A stretch of 64,000 nt of DNA from NCBI GenBank assembly GCA_945866125.1, contig CAMBFZ010000007.1:1-64000 (forward strand), written 5' to 3'. The notes under the pieces were generated by a model. The model searched no databases and was not told the origin of the DNA. It was given only the letters and a program-made list of their open reading frames with translations. Numbering within the stretch: position 1 is the first letter of the stretch; the number at the start of each line of letters is the position of its first letter. The stretch is from Bordetella parapertussis. GTDB taxonomy: Bacteria; Pseudomonadota; Gammaproteobacteria; Burkholderiales; Burkholderiaceae_D. Below are positions 8,705 through 18,700 of the stretch, piece after piece. The position numbers were made by a program, and so were the translations under genes.

Positions 8705-9585
8705 ACTGCTGCACCCGTTGTACGCAATGCGAACGCGGCAATCATCATGCCGGCAACCAGCTGTGGCACCCCGAAGCCGGAAAACATCAAGGCCCGCTCA
8801 ATCGGCGCCACGACAAAATAACGCATCAGATTGATTTGCCCCAGCAGCAGCGCCAGCACCCCAAGTGCGTGCCACGACTGACCCCAGCTAATCAGCATCA
8901 CGATCACGATCACCTGTGGCACGATCATGACCCAGCAGGCCACGCGTGCAGCGCGATAAACTCCAAGCTGAACCGGCAAGGACGCCACCCCCATTTGGCG
9001 GTCGCCCGTGACGGACTTGAAATCATTGAGCGTCATGATGCCGTGGGCAGCGATACTGTAGAGCAGCGCCAGCAGCAATGAATCCGCATGCGGGATCGCA
9101 CCGCCGGCCATCACGGCCGCGCCAGTGGCCCAGGCAAGGCCCTCGTAAGAAAGCCCACAGGCGGCATTGCCCCACCAGCCATTATTTTTCAGGCGTACTG
9201 GCGGCGCGCTATAGGCCCAGGCCAGTACGAGCCCCGCCATCGCAGCCGCAAAGCCCCATGGGCCAAGCAGGGTTGCCACCGCCAGCGACAGCACGGTCCA
9301 CATCACGGCGATATACAGCCCCCAGCGCCCCGGCATGCGGCCCGATGGGATCGGTCGGTTGGGCTCATTGATTGCATCGACGTCGCGATCAAACCAGTCA
9401 TTGACGGCCTGACTCGTCGCGCACACCAAGGGGCCGGCCAGCACAATGCCGGTAATGATCAAAAGCCATTGGCCGTCTGGCGCAATGCCAGACGCCACCA
9501 CGCCGCAGGCAAAAGCCCACATGGGTGGAAACCAGGTGATGGGCTTAAGCAGCTCGGTGACAGCGGAGAAAGTAGGGCGTGTCAT
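8701..9585 (-). CDS. bchG: Bacteriochlorophyll synthase (bacteriochlorophyllide a geranylgeranyltransferase)
   Basis: UbiA-family membrane prenyltransferase that esterifies bacteriochlorophyllide a with geranylgeranyl diphosphate. The 294 residues carry the aspartate-rich motif NDWFDRDVDAINEPNRPIP, binding Mg-diphosphate, and the second motif MTLNDFKSVTGDRQMG. About eight membrane helices are visible. The ATG at 9585 was chosen because the in-frame TTG at 9621 lies inside the PpsR-type operator 9616-9633. First gene of a four-gene minus-strand operon ending in tspO. Confidence 0.94.
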   Translation of the reverse strand: MTRPTFSAVTELLKPITWFPPMWAFACGVVASGIAPDGQWLLIITGIVLAGPLVCATSQAVNDWFDRDVDAINEPNRPIPSGRMPGRWGLYIAVMWTVLSLAVATLLGPWGFAAAMAGLVLAWAYSAPPVRLKNNGWWGNAACGLSYEGLAWATGAAVMAGGAIPHADSLLLALLYSIAAHGIMTLNDFKSVTGDRQMGVASLPVQLGVYRAARVACWVMIVPQVIVIVMLISWGQSWHALGVLALLLGQINLMRYFVVAPIERALMFSGFGVPQLVAGMMIAAFALRTTGAAV

Positions 9586-9589
9586 GTGA

Positions 9590-9633
9590 ACGATTGTGCA
9601 CTTGACAGTTTTGTGTGTCAATTAATATTGACA
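9590..9633 (-). promoter_or_regulatory. PpsR-type operator and promoter of the bchG operon
   Basis: A palindrome TGTCAATTAATATTGACA (9616-9633) fits TGT-N12-ACA exactly. Read on the minus strand, its end supplies a TTGACA -35 box at 9621-9616, with a weak -10 (CACAAT, 9598-9593) 17 bp on. Eight bases downstream a second half-site TGTCAA begins (9607), whose other half is degenerate. This is the arrangement known for CrtJ/PpsR repression of bchC. Binding is inferred. Confidence 0.7.
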
Positions 9634-9658
9634 CTTTTGATGCGGGTAAAGCGGGGCT

Positions 9659-11074
9659 TTATTTGTCTTCGCCGCCGAGGTTGCCCAGCCCGTATTGACG
9701 CAGCTTGACATACAAGCTTTGGCGCGAGAGTCCGAGAATTTCAGAGGCGGTCGCGCGGTTGTCTTGGGTGAGCTGAAGTGCTGCGTCGATGCACAGTTTT
9801 TCGATCAGCTCGGTAGTTTCGCCGACGATCTCACGCAGCGGGACACGGCCAACCAATTCGGTCAATTGCTCAACCGAGCGCGGCATGTCGTGACGGGTAC
9901 GATTGTCACTGCCAAGCCGGCGGCCGATATCACGGATGGTAAATCCTAATCCGGTTTGTTCACCGTGTGGCACCGAGACAGCCGAGATCTCGACTGGTAT
10001 CGCGGCACCGTTTTCATTGCGGAAGGTGGTGGCAAACAGACGCACCGAGCTACGCTGACGCAGATTGGCCAGCAAGACATTGAGATCCACGCCGGCCCGA
10101 CCGAGCCAGCGGTCGAGCGATTCGCCCAATGCCTGTTCAGGCCGGCTCAGCTGCGCCATATCAATGAAGGATTTGTTTGCAGCCAGTACTTCGCCGCTGG
10201 TGTTGGTGACTACGAAGGCGTCCGGTGCTTGCTCTAGCACGCGCAGCACCAGTGCGGCTTGCGCGGCACTGCCGCTGGCCGGCTGGGTTTGGGTATTGCT
10301 TGCCACGCGCAAGAGGAACAGTTCGCCCCCTTCTTCGTGCATCATCGACGCCGACAGACTCAGCCGGCCTTTGCCGCCGCTGATTTTTGCCATCGTCTCG
10401 TCCGGCTTGCCGCTCGCTTGGACCGTGTCGAGTAGTTTGGTCACGCCGGTGCGTGAGCTACCGTCGACACATTCGAGGATGCTGCGCCCGAGCAGTCGGC
10501 GTACCGCTTCACCGAGTGCGGTGGCCGCAGCAGGATTGGCTTCAACAATCTTGAGGCTCTTGGCGTCGACCACCAGCACGCCTTCAGAGGTCAGGTCAAA
10601 CAAGATCCGGTAGCGCGACTCCATATGGCGCAGGCGCAGATAATCACGCTCCATGGCCTGTTGGGCGTCGACCAATTGCTGCTGCATGTCGGATTGGACG
10701 CGCATGTCGCGGCCGAAGGCAATGATGCGACCCTTGGGTCCGACCGGTACTGCGCAAAAAGACAGCGGCACATCCGCGCCACGCTGTGCCGGCACATTAA
10801 TCTGGCGCCAGGTTGGCTTGTCCTGGCCGCCGGTCTTTAGCAGGCGCGTGATTTTCTGCCGGCTCTCTACCGTGACGGTATCCATCCAGGCCTTGCCTAT
10901 CCAGCTCTTCTCGCCGCCCTCAACCGGCAGCTCGCCCGCGCTGGCAGCCACGTCGACAATAACGCCGTCGCCATCAATGACAAGCACCACATCGGCTGCG
11001 GCAGTTAATAGTGCAGCACTTGCGTCGGCGTTTAGGCCGGCAAGGGATTGCTTCGGTGTTTCAAATTGGATCAC
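9659..11074 (-). CDS. ppsR: Photosynthesis gene repressor PpsR/CrtJ
   Basis: Redox-sensing repressor of bch, crt and light-harvesting genes. About 471 residues: an N-terminal PAS-like domain, a Q-rich linker (DMQQQLVDAQQAMERDY), two PAS domains and a C-terminal Fis-type helix-turn-helix (ASEILGLSRQSLYVKLRQYG). Two cysteines, in SILECVDGS (about 202) and in EKLCIDAAL just before the HTH (about 428), sit where the redox-active cysteines of Rhodobacter PpsR/CrtJ lie. The GTG at 11074 gives the family's usual N-terminus; a GTG at 11128 would add 18 residues. A PpsR-type operator lies about 135 bp upstream, suggesting autoregulation. Confidence 0.93.
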   Translation of the reverse strand: MIQFETPKQSLAGLNADASAALLTAAADVVLVIDGDGVIVDVAASAGELPVEGGEKSWIGKAWMDTVTVESRQKITRLLKTGGQDKPTWRQINVPAQRGADVPLSFCAVPVGPKGRIIAFGRDMRVQSDMQQQLVDAQQAMERDYLRLRHMESRYRILFDLTSEGVLVVDAKSLKIVEANPAAATALGEAVRRLLGRSILECVDGSSRTGVTKLLDTVQASGKPDETMAKISGGKGRLSLSASMMHEEGGELFLLRVASNTQTQPASGSAAQAALVLRVLEQAPDAFVVTNTSGEVLAANKSFIDMAQLSRPEQALGESLDRWLGRAGVDLNVLLANLRQRSSVRLFATTFRNENGAAIPVEISAVSVPHGEQTGLGFTIRDIGRRLGSDNRTRHDMPRSVEQLTELVGRVPLREIVGETTELIEKLCIDAALQLTQDNRATASEILGLSRQSLYVKLRQYGLGNLGGEDK

Positions 11075-11208
11075 TAGAGCGGTCCCGGTAATGCGTCGCA
11101 GTGTGGGAGCTAAGCCGCTGGCGCCCACTGCAGCGCCGGAGATTTAGCATAATGACCAGATTGTCACCCCAAACCACCTGTAATTCAAGTGGAATTGTCA
11201 GTTGTCAC

Positions 11209-11226
11209 TGTCAATTAAATTTTACA
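11209..11226 (-). promoter_or_regulatory. PpsR-type operator upstream of ppsR
   Basis: TGTCAATTAAATTTTACA matches TGT-N12-ACA and overlaps the last codons of ppaA. Two further TGTCA pentamers (11196-11200 and 11203-11207) lie beside it on the ppsR side, making three TGTCA repeats within 18 bp. Read towards ppsR, the site ends in TTGACA, a possible -35 box, but no convincing -10 follows at normal spacing. Likely an autoregulatory site; inferred. Confidence 0.55.
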
Positions 11227-12071
11227 GCATGCTGCCGTTTCAATAACTGTCCTGCTAATAGTAGTGCGCCAGGCGCATCATCCGACATCCCATCAGCGCC
11301 AACGGTTTCGGCCAACGCGGGCTGGCGCATGAACAGCGCGCCCCCAACCATCACGCCGAGGCCCGGATTGCAAGACAGCTTGCGCGCTTCGGAAATGGTA
11401 GGTTGCAAGGCATCGATATCGCGGTCTGCGCTCACGGAGAGCGCAAAGATATCAAACCAGCTTGTGTTCAATGCGTGCAGCAGCTCTTCCCGGTCGGGGG
11501 CCGGTATTGCCAGTACAGTCCAGCCTTCGCCGCGGAAAAACTCCGACAGCATCGACAGGCCAAAAGTGTGTTGCGAGCCCGGCAGGGTCGCAATCAGGAT
11601 GCGGTGCTGTTTACTATCTGCCTTAGCCAGCTTGCGACTGGCGTGGAAGGCGGGACTTAAGTCATACATGATCTGCTGAATGCGCCAGAGTCCCAGCGTG
11701 ACTTGAGAAAAGCTGCACAAATCCGCTTCCCAGAGCTCACCCAGATAGCGCGCTGCGGGCGCCAACAAATAGAGATAAACGGATTCAAGGGCGAGGCCAT
11801 TGGCACGTAGTCGGGTAACTTGTTCGCCGGCCACGAGTGGCTCCTGACGCAAAATCGCCTCAACGAACACCACCACTTCGTCCGGTGGCAGGGGGTGCAA
11901 ATCGAGTCCTGCATCGCTGCCCTGACGGCCGCGATGCGCCATCATCAGGCGCGGAATAATCTCGGCCTCGACTAACGGTAGAAGCTGGTTCTCGCGTATC
12001 CCCTCCGATAGCGAGCCCCCTGCAGCAGCTTGCGCGGCGGTGTTGCCGCGTCTTTTGGTGGCTTTCTCCAT
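11211..12071 (-). CDS. ppaA: Cobalamin-binding antirepressor PpaA/AerR
   Basis: B12-binding partner of PpsR/CrtJ; in Rhodobacter AerR binds cobalamin in a light-dependent way and counteracts repression. The 286-residue protein has a helical segment (EAILRQEPLVAGEQVTRLRA and LGLWRIQQIMYDLSP), then a Rossmann-like B12 domain with ATLPGSQHTFGLSMLSEFF, whose His lies where AerR proteins ligate cobalt. The C-terminal half includes LSVSADRD and GVMVGGALF. It lies upstream of ppsR, the conserved order, and is divergent from bchF across a 322-bp regulatory region. Confidence 0.9.
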   Translation of the reverse strand: MEKATKRRGNTAAQAAAGGSLSEGIRENQLLPLVEAEIIPRLMMAHRGRQGSDAGLDLHPLPPDEVVVFVEAILRQEPLVAGEQVTRLRANGLALESVYLYLLAPAARYLGELWEADLCSFSQVTLGLWRIQQIMYDLSPAFHASRKLAKADSKQHRILIATLPGSQHTFGLSMLSEFFRGEGWTVLAIPAPDREELLHALNTSWFDIFALSVSADRDIDALQPTISEARKLSCNPGLGVMVGGALFMRQPALAETVGADGMSDDAPGALLLAGQLLKRQHAVKFN

Positions 12072-12209
12072 CCCTGTCTCCTTAATGCTCGGGTCTCACA
12101 TAACGCGCCCGGCATGGAATCCGGGCCCTGTTGCGAACCCTGTTTTTTTGTGGGGTGCAAAGCAAATAGAAGGACGGGCGGAAAGCACTTTTCCCGGGCC
12201 TCAACTCAC

Positions 12210-12238
12210 TTTGTACGCCTGCCTACAAATTGTGTCAA
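12210..12238 (-). promoter_or_regulatory. Putative ppaA promoter
   Basis: On the minus strand TTGACA (12238-12233) is followed after 17 bp by TACAAA (12215-12210), a reasonable sigma-70 promoter 139 bp before the ppaA start. A TGT-N10-ACA element (12212-12227) overlaps the -10 region, but the spacing is not the N12 form seen elsewhere, so PpsR control here is doubtful. Confidence 0.4.
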
Positions 12239-12301
12239 AGAAATGTTTGCGCAAATCAATAAAAATGCTGGACAACGCAAAATGCCGGAATCCACCCAAG
12301 T

Positions 12302-12358
12302 TGTCAACCTAGGTTTACGTAAATCTCAGTTGACATATTGTCGAAGCAGTCCTACAGT
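12302..12358 (+). promoter_or_regulatory. bchF operon promoter with clustered PpsR-type sites
   Basis: TTGACA (12330-12335) and TACAGT (12353-12358), 17 bp apart, form a sigma-70-like promoter 35 bp before bchF. A perfect TGT-N12-ACA site (12339-12356) covers the -10 side. The -35 box closes a near-match CGT-N12-ACA (12318-12335), which itself overlaps TGT-N12-ACG (12302-12319). This sits in the 322-bp gap (12072-12393) between ppaA and bchF, where I see no gene. Confidence 0.65.
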
Positions 12359-12393
12359 GCAATTAACCGGCACCTCCGGCGGAGACTTGCACG

Positions 12394-12894
12394 ATGCTAC
12401 AAGAGACCCACCCAACCCGACAACACCGTCCTCTGTACACGCCCGATGAGCGTGTACGGCGCGACAGTACGCGTTGGACGTTGGTGCAAGGGTTGTTGGC
12501 GCCCATCCAGTTTTTTGTTTTTCTGGCAAGCGTGGTACTGGTAGTGCGGTATCTGCAGACCGGTCAGGGCGAAGCGGTGGCCACGGTGTCGATTGTGATT
12601 AAGACGCTGCTGCTCTACACCATCATGATCACCGGCTGCATCTGGGAAAAGGTCGTGTTTGGCCGTTACTTGTTTGCCCCGAGTTTTTTCTGGGAAGACG
12701 TTTTCAGCATGTTGGTGCTGGCTTTGCACACGGCCTATTTGGTGGCGCTGTACACCGGCAGCTTGCCGGTGCGTGAGCAAATGCTGCTGGCTTTGTCAGC
12801 CTATGCGGCCTACATCATTAACGCGGCCCAGTTCATCCTGAAGCTGCGTGCAGCGCGCCTGCAATCGGCCTCGCATCAGGGAGTCGCAGCATGA
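12394..12894 (+). CDS. bchF: 2-vinyl bacteriochlorophyllide hydratase
   Basis: Hydrates the C3 vinyl group of (bacterio)chlorophyllide to hydroxyethyl on the route to bacteriochlorophyll a. The 166-residue membrane protein begins with PLYTPDERVRRDSTRWTLVQ and has about four hydrophobic segments. The CIWEKVVFGRYLFAPSFFWE stretch and the C-terminal AYAAYIINAAQFILKLR segment are typical of BchF. First gene of the bchFNBHLM-acsF-puhE run; its stop overlaps the bchN start by 4 bp. Confidence 0.93.
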   Translation: MLQETHPTRQHRPLYTPDERVRRDSTRWTLVQGLLAPIQFFVFLASVVLVVRYLQTGQGEAVATVSIVIKTLLLYTIMITGCIWEKVVFGRYLFAPSFFWEDVFSMLVLALHTAYLVALYTGSLPVREQMLLALSAYAAYIINAAQFILKLRAARLQSASHQGVAA

Positions 12895-14174
12895 ACGCGG
12901 TCATCCCAATCAAGCCGCAAGGCGGTTGCACCGATGCGCCGGTATTGCGCGAACGCGGTCAGCGCGAAGTCTTTTGCGGCCTGACCGGCATCATCTGGCT
13001 GCATCGCAAAATACAGGATGCCTTTTTTCTGGTGGTGGGCTCGCGCACGTGCGCGCATCTGATTCAGTCGGCTGCTGGCGTCATGATCTTCGCCGAGCCA
13101 CGGTTTGCCACGGCCATCATCGACGAGCGCGACTTGGCCGGTCTGGCCGACGCGCACGCCGAGCTCGATCGCGTCGTCAAGCGCTTACTTGAGCGCCGGC
13201 CTGACATCAAGTTGTTGTTTCTAGTGGGTTCGTGTCCATCCGAAGTCATCAAGCTCGATCTGGCGCGTGCGGCTGAGCGGCTGTCGAAAGAATTTTTGCC
13301 CAGCGTGCGGATTCTGAATTATTCAGGCAGCGGTATCGAGACCACCTTTACACAGGGTGAAGATGCGTGTCTGGCTTCTATGGTGCCGCAGCTGCCGGCC
13401 GCTCCTGCCGATGCCGCCCCGTCGCTGATGGTGGTGGGTACTTTGCCGGATGTGGTCGAAGACCAGTTCGCGCGACGTCTGCATGAGATGGGTATCGCGC
13501 AGGTGCAGTTTTTCCCGCCGCGTAATTCGCGTAGCTTGCCTGCGGTGGGTCCGCACACACGCTACTTATTGGCGCAGCCGTTTTTAGGTGACACCGCACG
13601 CGCACTCGACGAGCGTGGTGCACAGCACCTGCGGGCCCCGTTTCCGTTTGGTGTGGAAGGCACAACGGCCTGGCTGCAAGCGGCGGCCACCGCGTTTGGT
13701 GTGTCCGCCCAAACGTTCGACGCCGTCACGTTGCCGGCTCGTCAGCGTGCAACCGGTGCGCTGGAGCGCCACCGCCAGCAGCTTGAGGGTAAAAGTATTT
13801 TTTTCTTTCCCGATTCGCAAATGGAAATCCCGCTGGCGCGCTTTTTATCGCGTGAACTCGGGATGCGCCTCGTGGAGGTGGGCACGCCCTATCTGCACCG
13901 TCAGCATCTCGCGCATGAGCTCGCGCTACTGCCTGAAGGCACCCTGCTTTCCGAAGGGCAGGACGTCGACAAACAATTAGACCGCTGCCGCGCTGCCCAG
14001 CCCGACATTGTGGTCTGCGGTTTGGGATTAGCCAATCCGCTCGAAGCAGAAGGCATCACCACCAAGTGGGCCATCGAGCTGGTGTTTTCGCCGGTGCATG
14101 GATACGAGCAAAGCGCCGATCTGGCCGAACTCTTCGCGCGTCCGCTGGTGCGGCGCATGAAGCTGGTGGCTTAG
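12891..14174 (+). CDS. bchN: Dark-operative protochlorophyllide reductase subunit N
   Basis: With BchB forms the catalytic NB component of the light-independent protochlorophyllide reductase (DPOR), which reduces ring D using electrons from BchL. The 427 residues include the three BchN cysteines that bind the shared 4Fe-4S cluster, in VFCGLTGII, GSRTCAHLI and VGSCPSEVIKLDL. It resembles nitrogenase NifD. The gene starts inside the bchF stop (ATGA) and is followed after 9 bp by bchB, so the two subunits should be made together. Confidence 0.96.
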   Translation: MNAVIPIKPQGGCTDAPVLRERGQREVFCGLTGIIWLHRKIQDAFFLVVGSRTCAHLIQSAAGVMIFAEPRFATAIIDERDLAGLADAHAELDRVVKRLLERRPDIKLLFLVGSCPSEVIKLDLARAAERLSKEFLPSVRILNYSGSGIETTFTQGEDACLASMVPQLPAAPADAAPSLMVVGTLPDVVEDQFARRLHEMGIAQVQFFPPRNSRSLPAVGPHTRYLLAQPFLGDTARALDERGAQHLRAPFPFGVEGTTAWLQAAATAFGVSAQTFDAVTLPARQRATGALERHRQQLEGKSIFFFPDSQMEIPLARFLSRELGMRLVEVGTPYLHRQHLAHELALLPEGTLLSEGQDVDKQLDRCRAAQPDIVVCGLGLANPLEAEGITTKWAIELVFSPVHGYEQSADLAELFARPLVRRMKLVA

Positions 14175-14183
14175 GAGAAGACG

Positions 14184-15758
14184 ATGCAGCTTACTCTCTG
14201 GACCTACGAAGGCCCGCCACACGTTGGGGCGATGCGCATCGCCACCGCGATGGAGGGTGTGCACTACGTATTGCACGCACCCCAGGGTGATACCTACGCT
14301 GATTTGTTGTTCACCATGATCGAGCGGCTTCCCAAGCGCCCGCCGGTGACTTACACCACGTTTCAGGCGCGCGATCTGGGTTCGGACACTGCCGAGATTT
14401 TTAAAACCGCCGCCCGTGACGCCTATGAGCGCTTTGCACCGCAGGCGATGATGGTTGGCGCGTCCTGCACCGCCGAGCTGATTCAGGATGATCCGGGTGG
14501 ATTAGCCAAAGCGCTCGCGTTGCCGATTCCTGTGGTGGCCTTAGAGCTACCGTCGTATCAGAAAAAAGAAAACTGGGGCGCCTCAGAGACCTTTTATCAA
14601 ATGGTGCGCGCGCTCGCCAAAGTGCATCCCGACGGCCGTCGCGTACGCGCTGCCGGTGATAAGCCGCGTTGCAATATTCTCGGGCCCACCGCCCTGGGCT
14701 TTCGGCATCGCGACGACTTGCGCGAAATTACGCAACTGCTCGAACGCATGGGCGTCGTGATCAATGTTGTTGCCCCGTTGGGTGCATCACCAGCTGATAT
14801 GGCGCGGCTGTGCGATGCCGATTTCAACGTCAATCTTTATCCGGAAATTGCGATGCAGGCCGCCGGTTGGTTGCAGCGCAATCTGGGTCTGCCTTGTACC
14901 AAAATCATTCCCATCGGCGCTCAGGCCACGCGTGAATTTATCGCCGAAGTCGCTGCGCTGGCCGGACTCGACACCGACACCGCACTCGAAGATGCCCAGT
15001 CCCGCGCGCCCTGGTATGCGCGCTCGGTGGACTCAACCTATCTGACCGGCAAGCGCGTTTTTGTATTTGGCGATGCGACCCATGCGATAGCAGCCGCGCG
15101 TGTGGCCTCCGAAGAGCTCGGGTTTGAAGTCGTCGGTCTTGGCACCTACAGTCGCGAGTTTGCGCGCGAAGTGCGCGAGGCAGCCAAGGGTTACGGTATC
15201 GAAGCCCTAATCACGGATGACTATCTGGATGTCGAGGAAAAAGTCGCCGAGTTACAGCCCGAGCTAGTCTTGGGTACGCAAATGGAACGCCATATCGCCA
15301 AGCGTCTTGGCCTGCCTTGTGCGGTCATTTCTGCGCCGGTGCATGTGCAGGATTTTCCTGCGCGGTTCTCGCCGCAAATGGGCTTTGAAGGTGCCAATGT
15401 GTTGTTTGACACCTGGGTGCATCCATTGATGATGGGCCTGGAAGAGCATCTGCTGACCATGTTCCGTGGTGATTTTGAATTTCATGATGGCGCTGCCGCC
15501 TCGCATCTTGGGCGCAGCAGCGCACCCAAAGCGCCGGTCGCAGAACTGGAAGAAATCATCGCACCGGCGGCGGCGCTGGCAACCGCCGACGCGACGTTGA
15601 CCGTGTGGGCGCCAGAAGCAGAAAAAGAATTAGCCAAGATCCCGTTCTTCGTGCGCGGCAAAGCACGCAGGAATACCGAGCGCTTCGCAAAAGACCGCGG
15701 TGTGCCAACGATTACCATCGAGACCTTATATGACGCTAAAGCGCATTTCGGCCGCTGA
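14184..15758 (+). CDS. bchB: Dark-operative protochlorophyllide reductase subunit B
   Basis: Second subunit of the DPOR catalytic component. In the 524-residue protein Asp36 (HAPQGDTYAD) is the unusual fourth ligand of the NB cluster, a signature of BchB. The substrate-near cysteine lies in VGASCTAELIQDDP. The C-terminal part ends with the small DPOR B domain (ELAKIPFFVRGKARRNTERF). A GGAGAA ribosome site precedes the ATG. Its last 29 bp overlap the start of bchH. Confidence 0.96.
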   Translation: MQLTLWTYEGPPHVGAMRIATAMEGVHYVLHAPQGDTYADLLFTMIERLPKRPPVTYTTFQARDLGSDTAEIFKTAARDAYERFAPQAMMVGASCTAELIQDDPGGLAKALALPIPVVALELPSYQKKENWGASETFYQMVRALAKVHPDGRRVRAAGDKPRCNILGPTALGFRHRDDLREITQLLERMGVVINVVAPLGASPADMARLCDADFNVNLYPEIAMQAAGWLQRNLGLPCTKIIPIGAQATREFIAEVAALAGLDTDTALEDAQSRAPWYARSVDSTYLTGKRVFVFGDATHAIAAARVASEELGFEVVGLGTYSREFAREVREAAKGYGIEALITDDYLDVEEKVAELQPELVLGTQMERHIAKRLGLPCAVISAPVHVQDFPARFSPQMGFEGANVLFDTWVHPLMMGLEEHLLTMFRGDFEFHDGAAASHLGRSSAPKAPVAELEEIIAPAAALATADATLTVWAPEAEKELAKIPFFVRGKARRNTERFAKDRGVPTITIETLYDAKAHFGR

Positions 15759-18700
15759 CACCATCCGGGTGCCGGCTAAGGTCGTGATTGTCACGATGGA
15801 TAATCATTTGGCGAGTGCCGCTGCGCGCGCCAACCACCTGCTTGCCAAGAGCATGCCCGGCGTGACGCTCTCTGTGCATGCGGCCTCTGAATGGGCCGAC
15901 GACAAAGCCTCGCTTGCGCGCTGTATCGCCGACATCGAGCAGGGCGATCTGGTGATTGCGTCGATGCTATTTATGGAAGACCATTTTCAGCCGGTGCTGC
16001 CAGCCTTGAAGGCACGTCGCGATCAGTGCGATGCGATGGTCTGCATCATGTCAGCGGGCGAAGTGATGAAGCTCACCCGCATGGGCCGCTTCAGCATGGA
16101 CGGTACCACGCGCGGGCCGATGGCGTTCTTAAAGAAACTGCGTGGCAAGCCCAACGAAAACAATAAGTCTGGTGCGACCGCCGGTGCGCAGCAAATGAAA
16201 ATGCTGCGTCGTCTGCCCAAGCTGCTGCGCTTCATCCCCGGCACCGCGCAAGACGTGCGGGCCTATTTCCTTACCTTGCAATACTGGCTGGCCGGCTCTG
16301 AAGAAAACATCGCCGGCATGGTGCAGATGCTGCTCGATCATTTTGCCGATGGCCCACGCAAGAGCTTGCGTGGCAAAGTTAAAATTGCGCCGCCGATTGA
16401 CTACCCCGAAGTCGGGCTGTATCACCCGCAGATGAAAGGCGCCGAAGTCTACAAAGGCATGGCCGACACAATCAGCGCATTGCCACCCACGGCCACCGCT
16501 GGCAAAAAAGGCACCGTAGGTTTGTTGCTGATGCGCTCGTATCTGCTCGCCGGTAACGCCAAACATTATGACGGCGTGCTGGCTGCGCTTGAAGCGCGCG
16601 GCCTTGCTGTTTTGCCGGCCTACGCAACGGGCCTCGATGCACGCCCTGCGGTCGAGCAGTTTTTCATGAAAGACGGTCGCGCGCAGATTGATGCGGTCAT
16701 CTCGCTGACCGGGTTTTCCCTGGTCGGCGGTCCCGCCTATAACGATTCCAAAGCCGCTGAAGAGATGCTCGCTGCGCTGGATGTGCCGTATCTCGCCGTG
16801 ACCCCGGTTGAGTTTCAGACCCTGGAGCAATGGGCTGCTTCCGAGCGCGGTCTGCTGCCGGTCGAGGCGACGATGATGGTGGCCATTCCCGAGCTCGATG
16901 GCTCAACCGGTTCACTCGTCTATGGCGGACGTAGCGACGCCACCGGCAAAGCCTGCACTGGGTGCAGCCGTGCTTGCACCTTCCCGCAAGCAGACAACGC
17001 GCAGGACATGCAAGTCTGCAGCGAGCGCGCCGAGATGCTGGCCGCGCGGGTAGCCAAGCTGATCGCATTGCGCCGTGCCGAGCGCGCGGATCGCAAAGTC
17101 GCCGCTGTACTGTTTAACTTTCCCCCTAATGCAGGCAGTACCGGTACCGCTGCATTTCTGGCTGTCTTTGAGTCGCTCTACAACACCCTGGCTGCGATGC
17201 AGCGTGCCGGCTATACCGTCGACTTGCCAGCCGATGTGGATGCGTTGAGAGACGCCATTTTAAAAGGCAATGCAGAGCGCTATGGTTCTCACGCTAACGT
17301 CCACGCCCGCATTAGCGCCGACGATCACGTGCGGCGCGAAAAATATCTGAAAGAAATCGAAGGGCAATGGGGGCCGGCGCCTGGCAAACATCAAAGCGAT
17401 GGCGCCAGCATCTTTGTACTCGGCGCGCAGTTCGGCAATGTGTTGGTCGGCATTCAGCCCGCCTTCGGGTACGAAGGCGATCCGATGCGCTTGCTGTTCG
17501 AAAAAGGTTTTGCGCCGACCCATGCCTTCTCGGCTTTCTATCGCTACCTGCGCGAAGATTTTGCCGCGCATGCGGTGCTGCATTTTGGCACCCACGGCGC
17601 GCTCGAATTCATGCCCGGCAAGCAGACCGCCATGTCGGCCGACTGCTGGCCAGACCGCTTAATCAGTGATTTGCCCAACCTCTATCTGTACGCCGCCAAC
17701 AACCCATCTGAGGGCACCATCGCCAAGCGCCGCGCCAACGCCACGCTGGTCAGTTATCTGACCCCGCCGGTTGCCGAAGCAGGGCTGTATCGCGGACTCA
17801 ATGAACTCAAAAGTGCCCTCACTCGCTGGCGCGCACTGGGCCCGGAAGAAGAACAAGAACGCGTGGATTTGGCCATCATGATTCAGGCGCAAGCCGCCGA
17901 GCTTGATCTGGCAAGCGCTGAGCCGGCATGGAACACGCAAACTGCGACCGAAATGGCCCGTCTGTCTGACGCCGTACTCGAGCTCGAATACACACTGATC
18001 CCGCACGGTATGCACGTTGTCGGTCGCGCACCAACCTTAGTTGAGCGTACGGATATGCTCATCGCGATGGCGCAATCGGTGCACAACGTCGAGGCCACCG
18101 AATCCTTGCGCGCCAACATCGTGGCCATGTTATCGGGCACCGCGCCGGCGACGCCTTTATCGGAAGAAGAAAAATCGCTGCTGCAAAAGTTAGGCGATGT
18201 CAGCGCGCTAATGAGCGAAGAACACGAGCTCGATGGCATCCTCGCCGCGTTGGATGGTCGCTTCGTGCGTCCGGCGCCGGGGGGCGATTTGCTGCGCACA
18301 CCTGAGATCCTGCCGACCGGTCGCAATGTGCATGGCTTTGATCCCTTCCGCTTGCCCAGTGCCTATGCGGTCAAGGACGGCGCGCGGCAGGCGGCGCGTT
18401 TGCTTGAGCGTCATCGTGCCGATACGGATACCTTCCCCGAATCCATCGCGATGGTCTTGTGGGGCACCGACAATCTGAAAAGCGAAGGCGGCCCGATCGC
18501 GCAGGCATTGGCACTGATGGGTGCGCGTCCGCGTTTTGATGCGTATGGTCGGCTTGCCGGCGCTGAGTTGCTGTCGCTTGACGAGCTCGATCGTCCGCGG
18601 GTGGATGTCTTGATAACGCTGTCCGGTATCTTCCGTGATTTGCTGCCCTTGCAGATCAAACTGCTCGCAGAGGCAGCCTTGCTGGCGGCAAGCGCTGATG

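Noticed and set aside
9586..9621. TTG start at 9621 for bchG
   Set aside because: It would place the start codon inside the operator and -35 region; ATG 9585 fits the family length.
12212..12227. TGT-N10-ACA upstream of ppaA as a firm PpsR operator
   Set aside because: All better sites here use N12 spacing, and this one lacks the flanking CAA/TTG bases; kept only as a remark on the ppaA promoter.
16129..16830. Long minus-strand frame inside bchH, and others at 18208-18831 and 39936-41102
   Set aside because: All are antisense to well-supported bchH, bchY or bchZ and have no recognisable domain.
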